A stretch of DNA of 64,000 nucleotides from Polyodon spathula (taxonomy: Eukaryota; Chordata; Actinopteri; Acipenseriformes; Polyodontidae), in assembly GCF_017654505.1 (NCBI RefSeq), contig NC_054538.1, positions 48,275,489-48,339,488 on the forward strand. The letters run 5' to 3'. The notes under the pieces are model-generated. The model saw only the letters and a list, made by a program, of their open reading frames with translations. It searched no databases and had not been told where the DNA came from. This document shows positions 1 to 10,959 of this stretch, one piece after another. Both the position numbers and the translations under genes were made by a program. Position 1 is the first letter of the stretch, and each line of letters starts with the position of its first letter.

Positions 1-1333
1 CAACCACTTTGCCACAATGCAGCACTGGCTCCACTCAGGCTGCGGGTTATTCGGATCCTAAACTATGTGGACTATTGGTTGGTTTGCATGAAGACAAAAG
101 CATGCGCAGAGGTGCACACAAAATAGGTCTTAGATCATGTTAGGTCTCTCAATACATCAACAGAAGATGTACCGTCTCAGTCCACAGTGTTCCTGGGGAT
201 CAAACTGAACTCTGTGAGCATGCTTGCCTCACTGTCGGAAGACAGGATTCGGTTGTTGGAGACCACACTCTCCCTATTCAGAGAAGACGCTCTCCTACAG
301 GTCAAAGTATATCAAAGGTTATTGGGGCTGATGGCAGCCACCTCAAGAATCTTTCCACTAGGGCTGCTGAGAATGCGTCCGCTTCAAGCCTGGGTGAATA
401 CGTTCAAGGTGCACCTGGTCCAAGATCGTTACCGGCTGGTGCGAGTGTCCAGACAATGCCGGAAGACACTGGAGTGGTGGATCCATCCTGGCAATCTGTG
501 CCTTAGATCTCCCCTCGGATCCCCTCACAGAAGGGAAGTGATCACTACAGACGCCGCCAGTCTGGGCTGGGGAGCAATCTGGAACGAGAGAGGAATAAGA
601 GGTCAGTGGAAGGGACATTGGCAGCAAGAGCACATAAATGCGCAAGAGCTGCAAGCAGTGAGCCTGGTGTTATCCTATTTTCTCCAGCAATTAGCACACA
701 AACATGTGCTGGTCTGGTCGGACAATACCACAGTGGTAGCCTACATAAATCATCAAGGCGGCCTGCCTTAACCACGCAGCACACAGACTCCTGTCCTGGA
801 TGTACAGACACTTGCGCTCCATCAGGGCAGTTCACCTCACCGGTGTGGACAACAAGGCAGCAGACCTCCTGTCCAGAGCACCTCCAGGCAACTCGGAATG
901 GAGGCTGCATCCCCAAGTGGTGAAACAGATATGGGAGAGGTTTCGACTAGCACGAGTCGACCTCTTTGCCACAGCCGGGTCCACTCATTGCCCCCTATGG
1001 TTCTCTATGGAGAGAGACGGCCCCCAGGGAGTAGAAACGTTAGCTCACCACTGGCCACAGGGACTATTGTATGCATTTCCTCCACTACCATTACTACCCC
1101 TGACACTAGAGAGGATCAGGGTGGAGAGAGCACAGGTTCTGCTGGTTGCACCCAGATGGCCGAGACTCCCCTGGTTTGCTGTCTCATCTGACATGTTGTC
1201 AGATCAGCCGTGGCAGCTCCCGCTGCGCAAGGACCTCCTGAGCCAAGTGGAGGGGCTATTATGGCACCCGAATCCAGCCCAGCTTCAACTCTGGGTCTGG
1301 CCGTTGAACGGAGCCGTTTGCCAGATGCGGTAG
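1..1333 (+). pseudogene. DIRS pol: RT C-terminus, RNase H and methylase-like domain, broken
   Basis: Around 61-78 the reverse transcriptase box reads N-Y-V-D-Y where active enzymes carry Y-x-D-D, so the second catalytic aspartate is lost. The RNase H follows at about 540-760 (TTDAASLGWGA, then HINAQELQAV and WSDNTTVVAYINHQGG). The frame closes with a stop at 769-771. Homology resumes in another frame at 800 (VDNKAADLLSR) and runs to 1333. The latter part contains RVDLFATAGSTHCPLWFS and a later VAPRWPRLPW block, typical of the region after RNase H in DIRS pol that is often labelled Dam-methylase-like. The frameshift between 771 and 800 is confirmed by copy B, which is continuous there. Identity as DIRS pol is firm; function is lost. 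Confidence 0.82.
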
Positions 1334-1379
1334 TAGAAACACTACAGTCTGCTAGGGCACCGAGCACTAGAGCCTAGTA

Positions 1380-2325
1380 CTCATATAAATGGAAAGTTTT
1401 CCAAGATTGGTGCCTTGTCAAAGGTCATGATCCGATGACTTGCCCGATTGAGACGATATTAACCTTCTTACAACACTTGTTTAACGCAGGAAAATCAGAG
1501 TCCACTTATAGTATGTATAAGTGGCAGTATACCTGGCAGCAATATCAGTGTGCCATGACAAAATTTATTCTGTGTCCCCTGGGGCACATTTCCTAGCAGT
1601 GCAATTTCTTAAAGGGGATCGGAGGCTTCGTCTTCCCATGAAAAGTATGGTCCCCAAGTGGGATCTAGAACTGGTACTGCGGGCCCTTATGGGTCGCCAA
1701 TTTGAGCCCATGGCGTCAGCAGAACTGCGCCCTGTTTCTTTGAAAGTGGCATTTTTAATAGCCATTATGTCTGCCAGACGAGTAAGTGAGCTTCATGCGC
1801 TGTCCATTGATGACACATGCATGGCTTTTATGGGAAATGACTCACAGGTAACATTAAGGACAAATCCTTCCTTTTTGCCAAAGGTGATATCCTCATTCCA
1901 TATTAACTAATCAGTGGTTTTGGAAACTTTCAGACCTTCCCCACACGAGTCAGAGGAGGACCGTAGACAGCACACACTATCCCCTGTTCGGGCTCTGTGC
2001 TATTGTTTGGATAGGACGGTGTCCTGGAGACAGTCCAACCAGCTGCTACGGGTCCCGCTCTAAAAGTCAGGCCCTATCGAAGCAACGTCTAGCGCACTGG
2101 GTGACAGATGCGATACGCTTGGCGTTACCGGGGGTCATTATGGCCCATTCTACTAGAGGCCAGACAACTCTGTGGGCTTTCCTTCATGGTGCCTCCTTAG
2201 ATGAGTTATGCAATGCTGCTACATGGACAGGTAGTCAGACATTTGTGCGTTTTTACCACCTTGATGTTACAAACCGAACGAGAGCCTCTCTGGGCTCTAG
2301 AGTTTTGCAGGCGGTATGCCCTTAG
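1380..2325 (+). pseudogene. DIRS tyrosine recombinase, degraded
   Basis: This is the recombinase that would integrate the circular DIRS cDNA. The first catalytic arginine lies in SARRVSELHAL (near 1770-1800), the H-x-x-R pair in AHSTRG (near 2145), and the nucleophilic tyrosine in FVRFYHLDV (codon 2253-2255). An in-frame TAA at 1908-1910 interrupts the middle, where copy B reads a glutamine codon, and the frame is broken again before 2101. All key residues survive although the frame does not. It ends shortly before the terminal repeats, as expected for this family. Confidence 0.8.
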
Positions 2326-2403
2326 GCTTCATGTGGGCTCTGTTGCTATCCCCGTGTTTCTGTACTGTCGGTAATCTGGAGCTACAACAGCTTTGGTACA
2401 GCT

Positions 2404-2709
2404 TTCCCATTCGGTAACGGTTGTCATTCGAATTGAAAGGGAACATTAGGTTATTACCATAACGTGGTTCCCTGAAAAGAGAATGACAACCATTACCCTT
2501 TGAGGTCGTGTCCCCAGCTGACTTCTGTTTCCAAAAGAAAATGTAGATGTGCTACTGTAAGGACATCCCTCTTCAACAGGAGGTGGGAGGGACTTTCACC
2601 TCACAGCAGGGCTCTGATAGGGATTGAAGGTCAGAGAGGCTCTTCCCATTCAGAAATGGTTGTCATTCTCTTTTCAGGGAACCAGGCTTATGGTAATAAC
2701 CTAATGTTC
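2404..2709. repeat. DIRS terminal inverted repeats
   Basis: The segment 2441-2491 (starting gaacattaggttattacc) is repeated as its reverse complement at 2658-2709 with only a few differences. The left unit is itself palindromic: ggttgtcattc at 2419 onward pairs with gaatgacaacc ending at 2491. The TTCCCATTC block at 2404 also recurs in direct orientation at 2643. Such mixed inverted and direct terminal repeats, just downstream of the recombinase, match what is known of DIRS element ends. They fix the right boundary of the element near 2709. Confidence 0.7.
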
Positions 2710-3389
2710 TTTTCATTATATTATAGAAATGAATGATACTTGGCAGCTGAAGCAAGCATTTTAATTAAATTAGAAAAGTTGTCTACAGTGTATATACAGC
2801 AACTTTAATTGGGATGATGTTTGTGAGCCAGAAAAAGCAACTGTTGGACAGAATTACATTTAAAACTAAAGCCACAGTTAAGTATTACTGATGTAATAAA
2901 CAGAGGCATTTATTTACAGGGAAACTGTAGAGCTTAAACTAAAAAAAATTAAAAGTCTGTCTCAGACACACAGTGACTTTATGTGGTGAAGTTAGAAAAG
3001 CGCTTATAGTTTCATATTAATTAGAAAACTAGCCTTGGCAGGTAAACAGGGTGTCTTAAAATTGCTTGCACAGGGAATTATTTAGAAACAGAGAGAGGTC
3101 AGACTCAGTCCAAGCATGGTACAGTTAATATTAGACTATTATATTGTACATGTTCATTATAGCCTGAATTTAAATGAAAATAACTGGACTGGCCGCTGTA
3201 TGTTTAGTGGTTTATTCAAAGACCCAGTGATAAACCCCTACAGTGGTTGTCCAATATTTTGTTAAAACACATCTATACATGAAGTAAATCCAACCTGTTG
3301 AGGGAAATAATATTTTAACCCTTGGATGGAATGACTAAACAGAGTGGGTGTTGTATATTGGAAAACATCTCTCTATATATATTTCAACT
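2710..3389. other. AT-rich spacer between DIRS A and CR1 LINE
   Basis: No open frame of interest, no recognised repeat end and no RNA gene seen. The sequence is plain AT-rich DNA. Confidence 0.5.
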
Positions 3390-3718
3390 GAGAAATGGTA
3401 CAGGCGTGAAACAGTGCAGAGAAGTTTAGAAGCAGTAAGGAGAAATTACATCTTTAATTGCTTTAATCAGAAAACACAGGACATTGGGGAAACACTGCAG
3501 CTCAAAGTCAAACAGCCGCATGTGTTTTTCTGATAACAAACAAGCTGAAACTTGGAGCAGCTGATTCAAATTCAGCGCCGCTCTGAGATACGGGGGAGGG
3601 GAGGAGCCAACAGTATAGCAGAACTGCAGGGAAAAGTGCAGAGCAGTTTAGAAGCAGTTTGAAAGCAGGTTGACGGTTGCAGAAGAAACTAAACTTCAAA
3701 AAAAAAAAAAAAATCAAC
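3390..3718 (+). repeat. CR1 copy 1 5' UTR with duplicated unit
   Basis: The motif gtgcagagaagtttagaagc at about 3412 recurs as gtgcagagcagtttagaagc near 3635, so the 5' UTR holds two partial copies of one unit about 223 bp apart. Copy 2 shows the same arrangement more cleanly. The 5' UTR of LINEs carries the internal promoter, so the unit is probably promoter sequence (inference). Confidence 0.55.
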
Positions 3719-4660
3719 ATGGTCTTCAAGCCAGTAATCTGTGACACCTGCATGATGTGGGAAATCCGAGAAAACCAAGCAGAGCTAAACCAAGTGTGCG
3801 TAAAGTGCCGCGCGATCCAGGACTTGCATAAACTAGTAAGTATGCTAGAAATGAAGCTAGAAGAAATGAGACAGCAACAGGATCTTGAGGAGCTGGCACA
3901 CCCACAATTCATGGAAGTCTACACCACCCCTAACAGAATGAAAGCCACCAGGGAGATAGAAGGCCATAACAGCTGGGTTCAGGTAGGCAGAAGCAGGGAA
4001 AAAAAGTAAACTTCGTCAAACACAACCACCAGAAATCAAAACAACCAACAAATCTGAGTCACTTCAAAATTTTGATGAGCAAAACCAACAACAAGAGAAT
4101 GAAAGGAACACCATCCAGGACCCTATTGACAGTGGTGACCAGACAGCAAAAAGAAGGGAGGCCATGATTGTTGGGGACTCCATATTGAGAAACACAGCAA
4201 GTTCAATTCGGACCCCCTTACTACAACAGTGTGCTGCCTTCCGGGAGCCTCGGTCAAGCACATCACTGAGAACGTGGACAGGCTCCTAGAACAAACAGGA
4301 GACGACACGGTAATAGTCATCCACATCAGTACAAACAACATTGGAAGAGACCGACGAAAATCCATGCAAAACAAATTCAGAGAGCTAGGAAGGAAATTAA
4401 AAGACAAGACCAAAACTGTGGTATTTTCTGGTATACTACCGGCACCTTGTAAAGGGCCATATGGACAGCTGGAAATAATTTATCTAAATGCATGGATGAA
4501 GACATGTTGCACACGGGAAGGCTTCACTTATCTTAATCATTGGACCATATTCTACAATGTTGACTATCTGTATAGACGGGACGGACTGCCCTTAAATAAA
4601 AAGGGAACCAGTATACTTGGAGAAAAGATCCTCGAGCAGGTTCAGAAGCATTTAAACTAG
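3719..4660 (+). pseudogene. CR1 ORF1 (esterase-type), frameshifted
   Basis: ORF1 begins at ATG 3719 and encodes a protein matching the intact 315-residue ORF1 of copy 2. The N-terminal part has paired cysteines (CDTC, CVKC) that resemble a zinc ribbon, followed by a Gln/Glu-rich segment. The C-terminal half is an SGNH-type esterase: GDSI (nucleophile serine, near 4170), then H-I-S-T-N-N where copy 2 has GTNN, then D-G-L-P where copy 2 has D-G-L-H. The catalytic-histidine position is thus altered. Frameshifts near 4009 and 4220 break the frame. ORF1 proteins bind LINE RNA; the esterase role is unresolved. Confidence 0.8.
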
Positions 4661-4737
4661 AAAGGAAGGGGGGAGAAATCAACAAAAAAAACAGAAGGGA
4701 GACCGCATCAAAACAAGGACAACAACTCAGGCAAGAC

Positions 4738-7250
4738 AACCATTACATGTATTTATCTAAATGCTAGAAGTATCAGAAACAAAATTTTCGAACTTGAAGC
4801 TACTGCACTAACAAGTAACTATGATGTGATAGGTGTTACAGAAACTTGGTTGTCTGAGAGAGATGGGGACGAATATAATATTTGTGGGTATACACTGTAT
4901 AGGAAAGACAGGCAGGACAGAAGGGGAGGAGGGGTAGACGCTACACGCTATACGCTATACATAAGAAACAGTCTTGAAGCCCAGGTGTTAAACCTGGACA
5001 AAGAAAATAAAGCCGAATCAATATGGGTCAGAATAACGGACAAAAATTCAAAGGGCATAATAATAGGAGCATGCTATAGATCGCCAGATTCAGATGGTGA
5101 ACAAAATAATCTGTTATACAATGACATTAGAAATGTGTGTAGCAAAGGAGAAGCCATACTAATGGGGGATTTCAACTTCCCACATATAAAATGGGAAAAC
5201 CCAGTGGGGAGCACAATGGATGAAATTGAAATGGTGGAAATGACAAATGACTGCTTCCTAACACAATTTGTCAAGGCTCCGACTAGAGGGGAGGCATGCC
5301 TTGATTTAGTCTTTTCAAATAACGAAGACAGAATAACTAAAACAGAGGTCAGAGAACCACTAGCAAACTCAGACCACAACATGGTTTCATTTGAAGTGCT
5401 TTTTAAAACCCCAAAAGTAATGACTAAAGCTAAGGTTTACAATTTTAGAAAAGCAAACTATGAAGGTATGAAACAGAGACTAACAGAAGTAGATTGGAGT
5501 AAAATAGAGAAAACATCCACAGAAAAAGGATGGCTGTTCTTCAAAAATGTAGTACTAGAGGCACAAAACAATTACATCCCTAAAGTAGACAAATCTAAAT
5601 GTAAAACTAAATTGCCAAAATGGTTTAATAGATCAATTTTAAAAAATATTCAGCGAAAAAAGGCACTTTACAGAGCGTTAAAAAGGGACCAAAAAGAAAG
5701 TACACAGAAAGAGTACACGGAACTGCAAATGCAGGTGAAAAAAGAAGTTAGAAAGGCCAAGAGAGAAATAGAAATGAACATTGCTAAGGGGGCTAAAACC
5801 AATTCCAAAATGTTTTTCCAATATTACAACAGCAAGCGAACATTCAAAGAGGAGGTTAAATGTTTAAGAGATACAAATGGCAAAATTGTAGATGAAGAAA
5901 AAAAAATAGCAAATATATTAAATGATTACTTTTCACAAGTTTTTACAAAGGAGGATATGGACAACATGCCCCTCATGTCATCCAGTTCCTATCCAGTTTT
6001 AAATAACTTTAGCATAACCGAGGCAGAAGTGTTAAAGGGACTAGGAGCTCTTAAAATAAACAAATCCCATGGGCTGGATAAGATCCTCTCAATAGTACTC
6101 AAAGAAGTTAAAGAAGTTATTTACAAACCGCTAACCAAGATCATGCAACAGTCTCTTGACAGAGGGGAGGTATCGACAGACTGGAAAATTGCAAATGTAA
6201 TACCGGTCCACAAAAAGGGAAACAAAACTGAACCAGGTAACTACAGACCAGTAAGCCTGTCTTCTATTATATCCAAACTTATGGAAACTATAATGAGATC
6301 CAAAATGGAAAATTACCTATATGGTAACAGTGTCCTGGGAGACAGTCAACATGGTTTTAGGAAAGGGAGATCGTGTCTAACTAACTTGCTTGATTTTTTT
6401 GAGGATGCAACATCAATAATGGATAATTGTAAAGCATATGACATGGTTTATTTAGATTTCCAGAAAGCTTTTGACAAAGTCCCCCATAAAAGATTAATTC
6501 TCAAAATGAACTCTGTAGGGATTCAAGGAAATGCATGTACATGGATTAGGGGGTGGTTAACATATAGAAAACAGAAAGTACTGATTAGAGGAGACACCTC
6601 AAAATGAAGTGAGGTAACCAGTAGAGTACCACAGGGATCAGTATTAGGCCCTCTGCAATCCTAATCTACATTAATGATTTAGATTCTGGTTAGTAAGCAA
6701 ACTTGTTAAATTTGCAGGCGATACAAAAATAGGAGGAGTGGCAAACACTGTTGTAGCAGCAAAGGTCATTCAAAATGATCTGGTCAAGATTCAGAACTGG
6801 GCAAACACATGGCAAATTATATTTAATATAGAAAAGTGTAAGGTATTGCACACAGGAAATAAAAATGTGCATTATTAATATCATATGGGAGATACTGAAA
6901 TTGGAGAAGGAATCTATGAAAAAGACCAAGGAGTTTTTGTTGACTCAGAAATGTCTTCATCTAGACATGTGGGGAAGCTATAAAAAAAGGCAAACAAGAT
7001 GCTCGGATACATTGTGAAAAGTGTTGAATTTAAATCAAGTAATGTTAAGACTGTACAATGCATTAGTAAGACCTCATCTTGAATATTGTGTTCAGTTCTG
7101 GTCACCTCGCTATAAAAAAGATAATGCTGCTCTAGAAAGAGAATCGTGAGGGTCTGGAATCAACTCCCCAGTAATGTTGTTGAAGCTGACACCCTGGGAT
7201 CCTTCAAGAAGCTGCTTGATGAGATTCTGGGATCAATAAGCTACTAAACA
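4738..7250 (+). pseudogene. CR1 ORF2 endonuclease-reverse transcriptase, decayed
   Basis: Open from about 4738 to a stop at 6605-6607. The apurinic-type endonuclease starts with YLNARSIRNK and includes TETWLSE, MGDFNFP and SDHNMVSFEV, which carry the usual catalytic Glu, Asp and His. The reverse transcriptase begins near 6050 (PVHKKGNKTEPGNYRPVSL) and keeps motif A, YLDFQKAFDKVPH. Motif C, near 6712, reads F-A-G-D instead of F-A-D-D, a lost catalytic Asp. Further stops and shifts follow 6607, and a block of about 265 bp is deleted at about 7140. Compared with copy 2 an extra tandem ACACGCTATACG-like stretch sits near 4940. Confidence 0.85.
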
Positions 7251-7327
7251 ACCAAACGAGCAAGATGGGCCAAATGGCCTCCTCTCGTTTGTAAACTTTC
7301 TTATGTTCTTATGTTCTTATGTTGTAA

Positions 7328-7825
7328 TTGCCGCCTCAGCTCAGAGCGCCCATTGGGAGTAGAAAGTGGGCTATGGCTTGGCTGAAGTCAACGTCAATAA
7401 TTAAAGCACTCTGGAGGGATGAAGAGAAGATACAACGGATTGAACAGAATCTTCGGTGGAGAGAGAAGGAGCAGGAAGAGGAGGTCTATGAGGAAGCACA
7501 GAGTGGGAAATTGACTCGACAACACTGCCTGACAGTCAGACTGAGAGCTGGGCAGCCAGACAACAGAGCTCCACCCCGAACAAACGTCATACTGGAACCG
7601 AGGATTCCCTCGTTGTCTATCCCGCAGTGCTTCACTCTCCTGGGGGAGAGGAACCTTCCTCGGTGGCTGATTAAGAGAGATTTGGAAAGCTCAAGCAGAA
7701 GAGAACTCCTGCAAACAACAGCTACAAGGGAAGACAGTCTGCTAATGGAGAACAGAGAACAGACAGCCTCTGCAGATGCAGAGCGACCATTACATCATGC
7801 AGAGAGAGATCAGGCACTGCTGAGC

Positions 7826-7882
<57 letters not shown>

Positions 7883-8672
7883 ACAGCAATGAGACACACC
7901 CCCTGCAAGGAGGAAGGGAATCTAGGCTGCAGTTACAGATGGAGAGGGATTGTCCACAGCTGGTCTTGCTTCCCCAACCACCTGCCCCTTTTCATGGACC
8001 AGACCCGAAACTTCCTCGGTACAACGGTGTCATGTCTTTGGAAACTTTTTTGACTCAGTTTGAGTTAGTGGCTGAAGATTATGCCTGGTCCCAGAGCAAG
8101 AGGGCTTCCTGCCTGGAAGGTGCTGCAGCAGAGGTATTGCTGGACCTCGGGCCAGAAGATAGAGTGAATTGTCCTGGTTGATGCTCTGAAGTGCCGCTTT
8201 GGAGCCAGCAAATCACCTTACCACCTACAGGATCAACTTCGGAGTAGATGCAGAGCTAGAGGGAAAAAACTAGGAGCCCTGGCCGCTGACATCGCTCACC
8301 TGTCCCGCAAAGCGTACCGTGACGAGCCCACCAGCTTTAGCCAGAGGATTGCCTTGAATACCTTCCTCTGCAGTCTACAGACCCCAGAGCTGCGTCACCA
8401 GGTCCGCCTGAAGAGGCCCAGCACACTAAAAGAAACCCTTGCATATGCCCAGTCAATCGAAGAGGTGTTACTGGATGAAGAGCCACTACCACGGCACTTA
8501 TTTCCAAGCCAGTCCGATCAGTGCAGCATACATGCAGAGATACTGAAGGCAACGACAGCGAACCAGAGTTCACTTATAAAGTGAGAGCAGCTACTACTAA
8601 CCCTCGACGAGTGAGAGAGCGAATCTGCTGGAGGTGCGGACAGCCTGGGCACTTCATTGCTGACTGTTGCTA
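7328..8672 (+). pseudogene. Gypsy 1 gag with CCHC zinc knuckle
   Basis: Structural capsid/nucleocapsid polyprotein. The capsid-like part includes SLETFLTQFELVAEDYAW (about 8033-8090) and continues in another frame (SLQTPELRHQVRLKRPSTLKE near 8380). The nucleocapsid knuckle CWRCGQPGHFIADC lies at about 8631-8671. A (GA)n array at 7830-7878 sits inside the N-terminal coding part. Frameshifts occur near 8040 and 8180. Confidence 0.75.
7830..7878. repeat. (GA)n array inside Gypsy 1 gag
   Basis: About 48 bp of GA repeats within the gag-like coding frame, read as an Arg-Glu repeat. Confidence 0.9.
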
Positions 8673-8749
8673 ATGAGAGCCCCGGAAAAAAGGGGTGACA
8701 GAACTGTTGGGAAACGGGAACGGATCCACGTAAGGGGGAAAACGCAGGC

Positions 8750-9215
8750 CCAGCAGTTGAACCCAGTCGCAGCCGAATTCAACCCAAGCCAACCCCACGT
8801 TGTGGGCCGCACTGGTGACAGGGCATTCCTGCGCACTCCTGTCCTCATTGAGGGGATCCCCTGCATGGCTTTTATTGACACTGGCTCCTCCATCACTGTC
8901 GTTCGTCCTGATGTCCTTCTCCAAGCCACAGGGGACTGGAGAGACCAAGTCCGATCCATGCTGGTCCAGCTAAAAACTGTCACGGGAGAGCGAGCCCCCA
9001 TGGAAGGCAAGGGCCAACTGCGAGTCACATACGCCGGACTGACCTTTTGGCATGAAGTTTGGCCTGCCACAGTGCAAGACTGCTGTATCCTCGGGTTGGA
9101 TTTCCTTAGGGGGGCCGGCATCTCCCTTGTCCTCCGCCATGGGTGTCACTGCCAGCCTTCCAGTCAACCAAGTCCTAGGGGATGGCGTGTGCAGACAGCC
9201 TTGCAGCCGATGTAA
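8750..9215 (+). pseudogene. Gypsy 1 aspartic protease
   Basis: Retropepsin region: TPVLIEGIPCMAFIDTGSS carries the catalytic D-T-G at about 8877-8885. A C-terminal CCILGLDFLRGAGI block (about 9079-9120) matches the flap/helix end of Gypsy proteases. The frame then runs out of homology. Confidence 0.75.
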
Positions 9216-9559
9216 GCTGCTGCTGAATTCCTTCCTCTGGAGCCCCCAGCTCACAGGTCACGGGAGCTTTGCCTTTGCTAGCAACCTGCTGGCACAGCCC
9301 ACCTGCAGGGACCCCACGTCTGCTTGGACCAGACGCCCCCAGCCGCCAGCCCTCTCTACAGCCGTGGCCAGTTCATCACCAGGAGCTATCCCATTGTGTC
9401 CCCTGCTCTACATTGGGAGGGTTGCCCCCAAACCCACAGTACTCCCAGTCTGCTATTACCACAAACATCTCCCTTTCTCCAAAGCCCACGCCTACCCTAT
9501 CTATGACTCAGAAGACCGGAATGAAGCAACAATCTGTCACCCCGCCTGAGACAAAGATG

Positions 9560-10460
9560 GCAGTGGAAGCAGTCTGGCCCTGTAGCTGCGAAGGGCTTAG
9601 GCCGGAGCAGAAGGACCAGTTGGGGGTGCTGCTGGCCAAGTTCCCCAACTGCTTTGCCACCAGGCCTGAAGTAACCGGCCGCACCCAGGTTATCCAGTAT
9701 TCCATTAACACTGGTAAGTCCTCCCCGATTAGGCAGCGCTCCCGCCAACTTCCACGCACCAAACAGGGAGTAGCTGAGGAGATTATCCAGGAGATGAGAG
9801 AGGCTAACATCATAGAACCAATGGATAGTCCATGGGCCTCCTCAGTCATCCTCATTCCCAAGAAGAGTGGAGAGACGCGGTTTTGTGTGGACTACCGCCG
9901 CCTCAACGAGGTTACGAAAAAAGACTACCCCTTACCCCGGATAAATGAGTCACTGGATCTGGTTGCTGGATCCTCCTGGTTTAGCTCCTCAGATCTCCGC
10001 AGTGGGTACTGGCAAGTCGAGCTCTCCCTGGATGCCCATCCCAAAACTACCTTCACAACTGGCAGGGGCTTCTGGCAGTTCCAAGTCATGCCGTTTGGGC
10101 TGTGCAATGCCCCTGCCATGTTTGAACATCTGATGGAGAGGGTACTGGCCGGCATTCCCCCTCAAGCTAGTGCACGCCCCCACCTTCGAGCAGGCGTTGG
10201 AAAACTTGAGGACTGTGTTACAGCAGCTGGAGGCAGCTGCACCCAGACAAGCGCCACTTTATGCAGCAGGAGGTCTACTTTCTGGGGTACGTTGTGGGGC
10301 AGGATAGAATCAAGACTGACCTGGAAAATATCAACACAGTGAGAGAGTGGCCCAGGCTGGCTGACCAATGCCAGTGGCGAGGGTTCATTGGGCTTGCCTC
10401 CTATTACCATCGCTTCGTTCCCCGCTTTGGGCACATTGCATCTCTCTCCACCTACTCTTG
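9560..10460 (+). pseudogene. Gypsy 1 reverse transcriptase lacking the YxDD box
   Basis: Typical Gypsy RT motifs: SPWASSVILIPKKSG, FCVDYRRLNEVTKKDYPLPR, the first catalytic Asp in SSDLRSGYWQVEL, and QVMPFGLCNAPAMFEHLMERVL. Directly after VLAG (about 10150) the sequence jumps to residues normally found past the Y-x-D-D box, so about 15-20 codons including the active site are deleted. The following thumb region (VQEVYFLGYVVGQDRIKTD-like, 10261-10340) is in another frame. Confidence 0.8.
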
Positions 10461-10476
10461 AAGAAGAGCCAAGCCT

Positions 10477-10941
10477 TTGACTGGGAGGAGGCTAGACACG
10501 GATGCCAGCGACCGAGATCTCGGCGCAGTGCTCTCTCAGAAGTGGCCAGATGAAGAATGTGTGGTTGCATATTACAGCCACGTCCTCCTCAAACAGGAAC
10601 AGAAATACTGTGTAACTCACCAAGAGCTGCTTACTGTGGTAGCGGCTGTCAGACAGTTCCGGCCCTACCTGTGTGGGAAGCACTTCCTTCTGTGGACCAA
10701 ACATACCTCACTCCAGTGGCTGGTGAACTTTAAGAAGCCCGAATGGCAGCTAGCCCGCTGGCTAGAGCAGCTGCAAGAGTATGATTTCACCATCCAGCAT
10801 AAGGCTGGAGAGAAGCACTACAATGCTGACGCGATGTCCAGGCACCTCTACTTGCTAAACAACTGTGCCTACTGCCAGAAGAGGGAGCAGCAGGCAGAGG
10901 AGCAAGTGGGGTTGGAGGGGCCGTACCACCTGAGAGCCTGA
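10477..10941 (+). pseudogene. Gypsy 1 RNase H
   Basis: LDTDASDRDLGAVLSQKW gives the first catalytic Asp. CVTHQELLTVVAAVRQFRPY holds the Glu, and AGEKHYNADAMSRH closes the domain with its Asp. The fragment is open for 154 codons and is one of the best preserved parts of this element. RNase H removes the RNA template during reverse transcription. Confidence 0.82.
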
Positions 10942-10959
10942 AGAGAGGGTGTTGGACAG

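Larger units (their letters stand above)
1..2709 (+). mobile_element. DIRS-like tyrosine-recombinase retrotransposon, copy A (5' truncated by window)
   Basis: Reading left to right there is the end of a reverse transcriptase, an RNase H, a DIRS-type methylase-like region, a tyrosine recombinase and then inverted repeats. This order is the diagnostic architecture of DIRS retrotransposons, which integrate by a recombinase rather than a DDE integrase and lack LTRs. The gag and most of the RT lie left of the window. The copy is dead: at least one frameshift (771-800), in-frame stops and a changed RT active-site box. A second copy of the same subfamily is at 18757-21320 on the other strand. Comparing the two was the main tool for locating the breaks. 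Confidence 0.85.
3390..7325 (+). mobile_element. CR1-clade LINE, copy 1 (decayed, near full span)
   Basis: A two-ORF non-LTR retrotransposon: a 5' UTR with a duplicated unit, an esterase-type ORF1, an endonuclease plus reverse transcriptase ORF2, and a 3' tail of a repeated 8-mer (ttcttatg units at about 7298-7323). Tail and coding sequence match copy 2 (22047-26300, minus) closely. Copy 1 lacks about 265 bp of ORF2 near 7140 relative to copy 2 and carries several frameshifts. ORF1 with an SGNH-esterase fold and a short 3' repeat instead of poly(A) are hallmarks of the CR1 clade. No flanking target duplication was found. Confidence 0.85.

Noticed and set aside
1565..1765. Minus-strand open frame opposite the DIRS recombinase
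   Set aside because: Antisense shadow; the sense frame carries the recombinase motifs.
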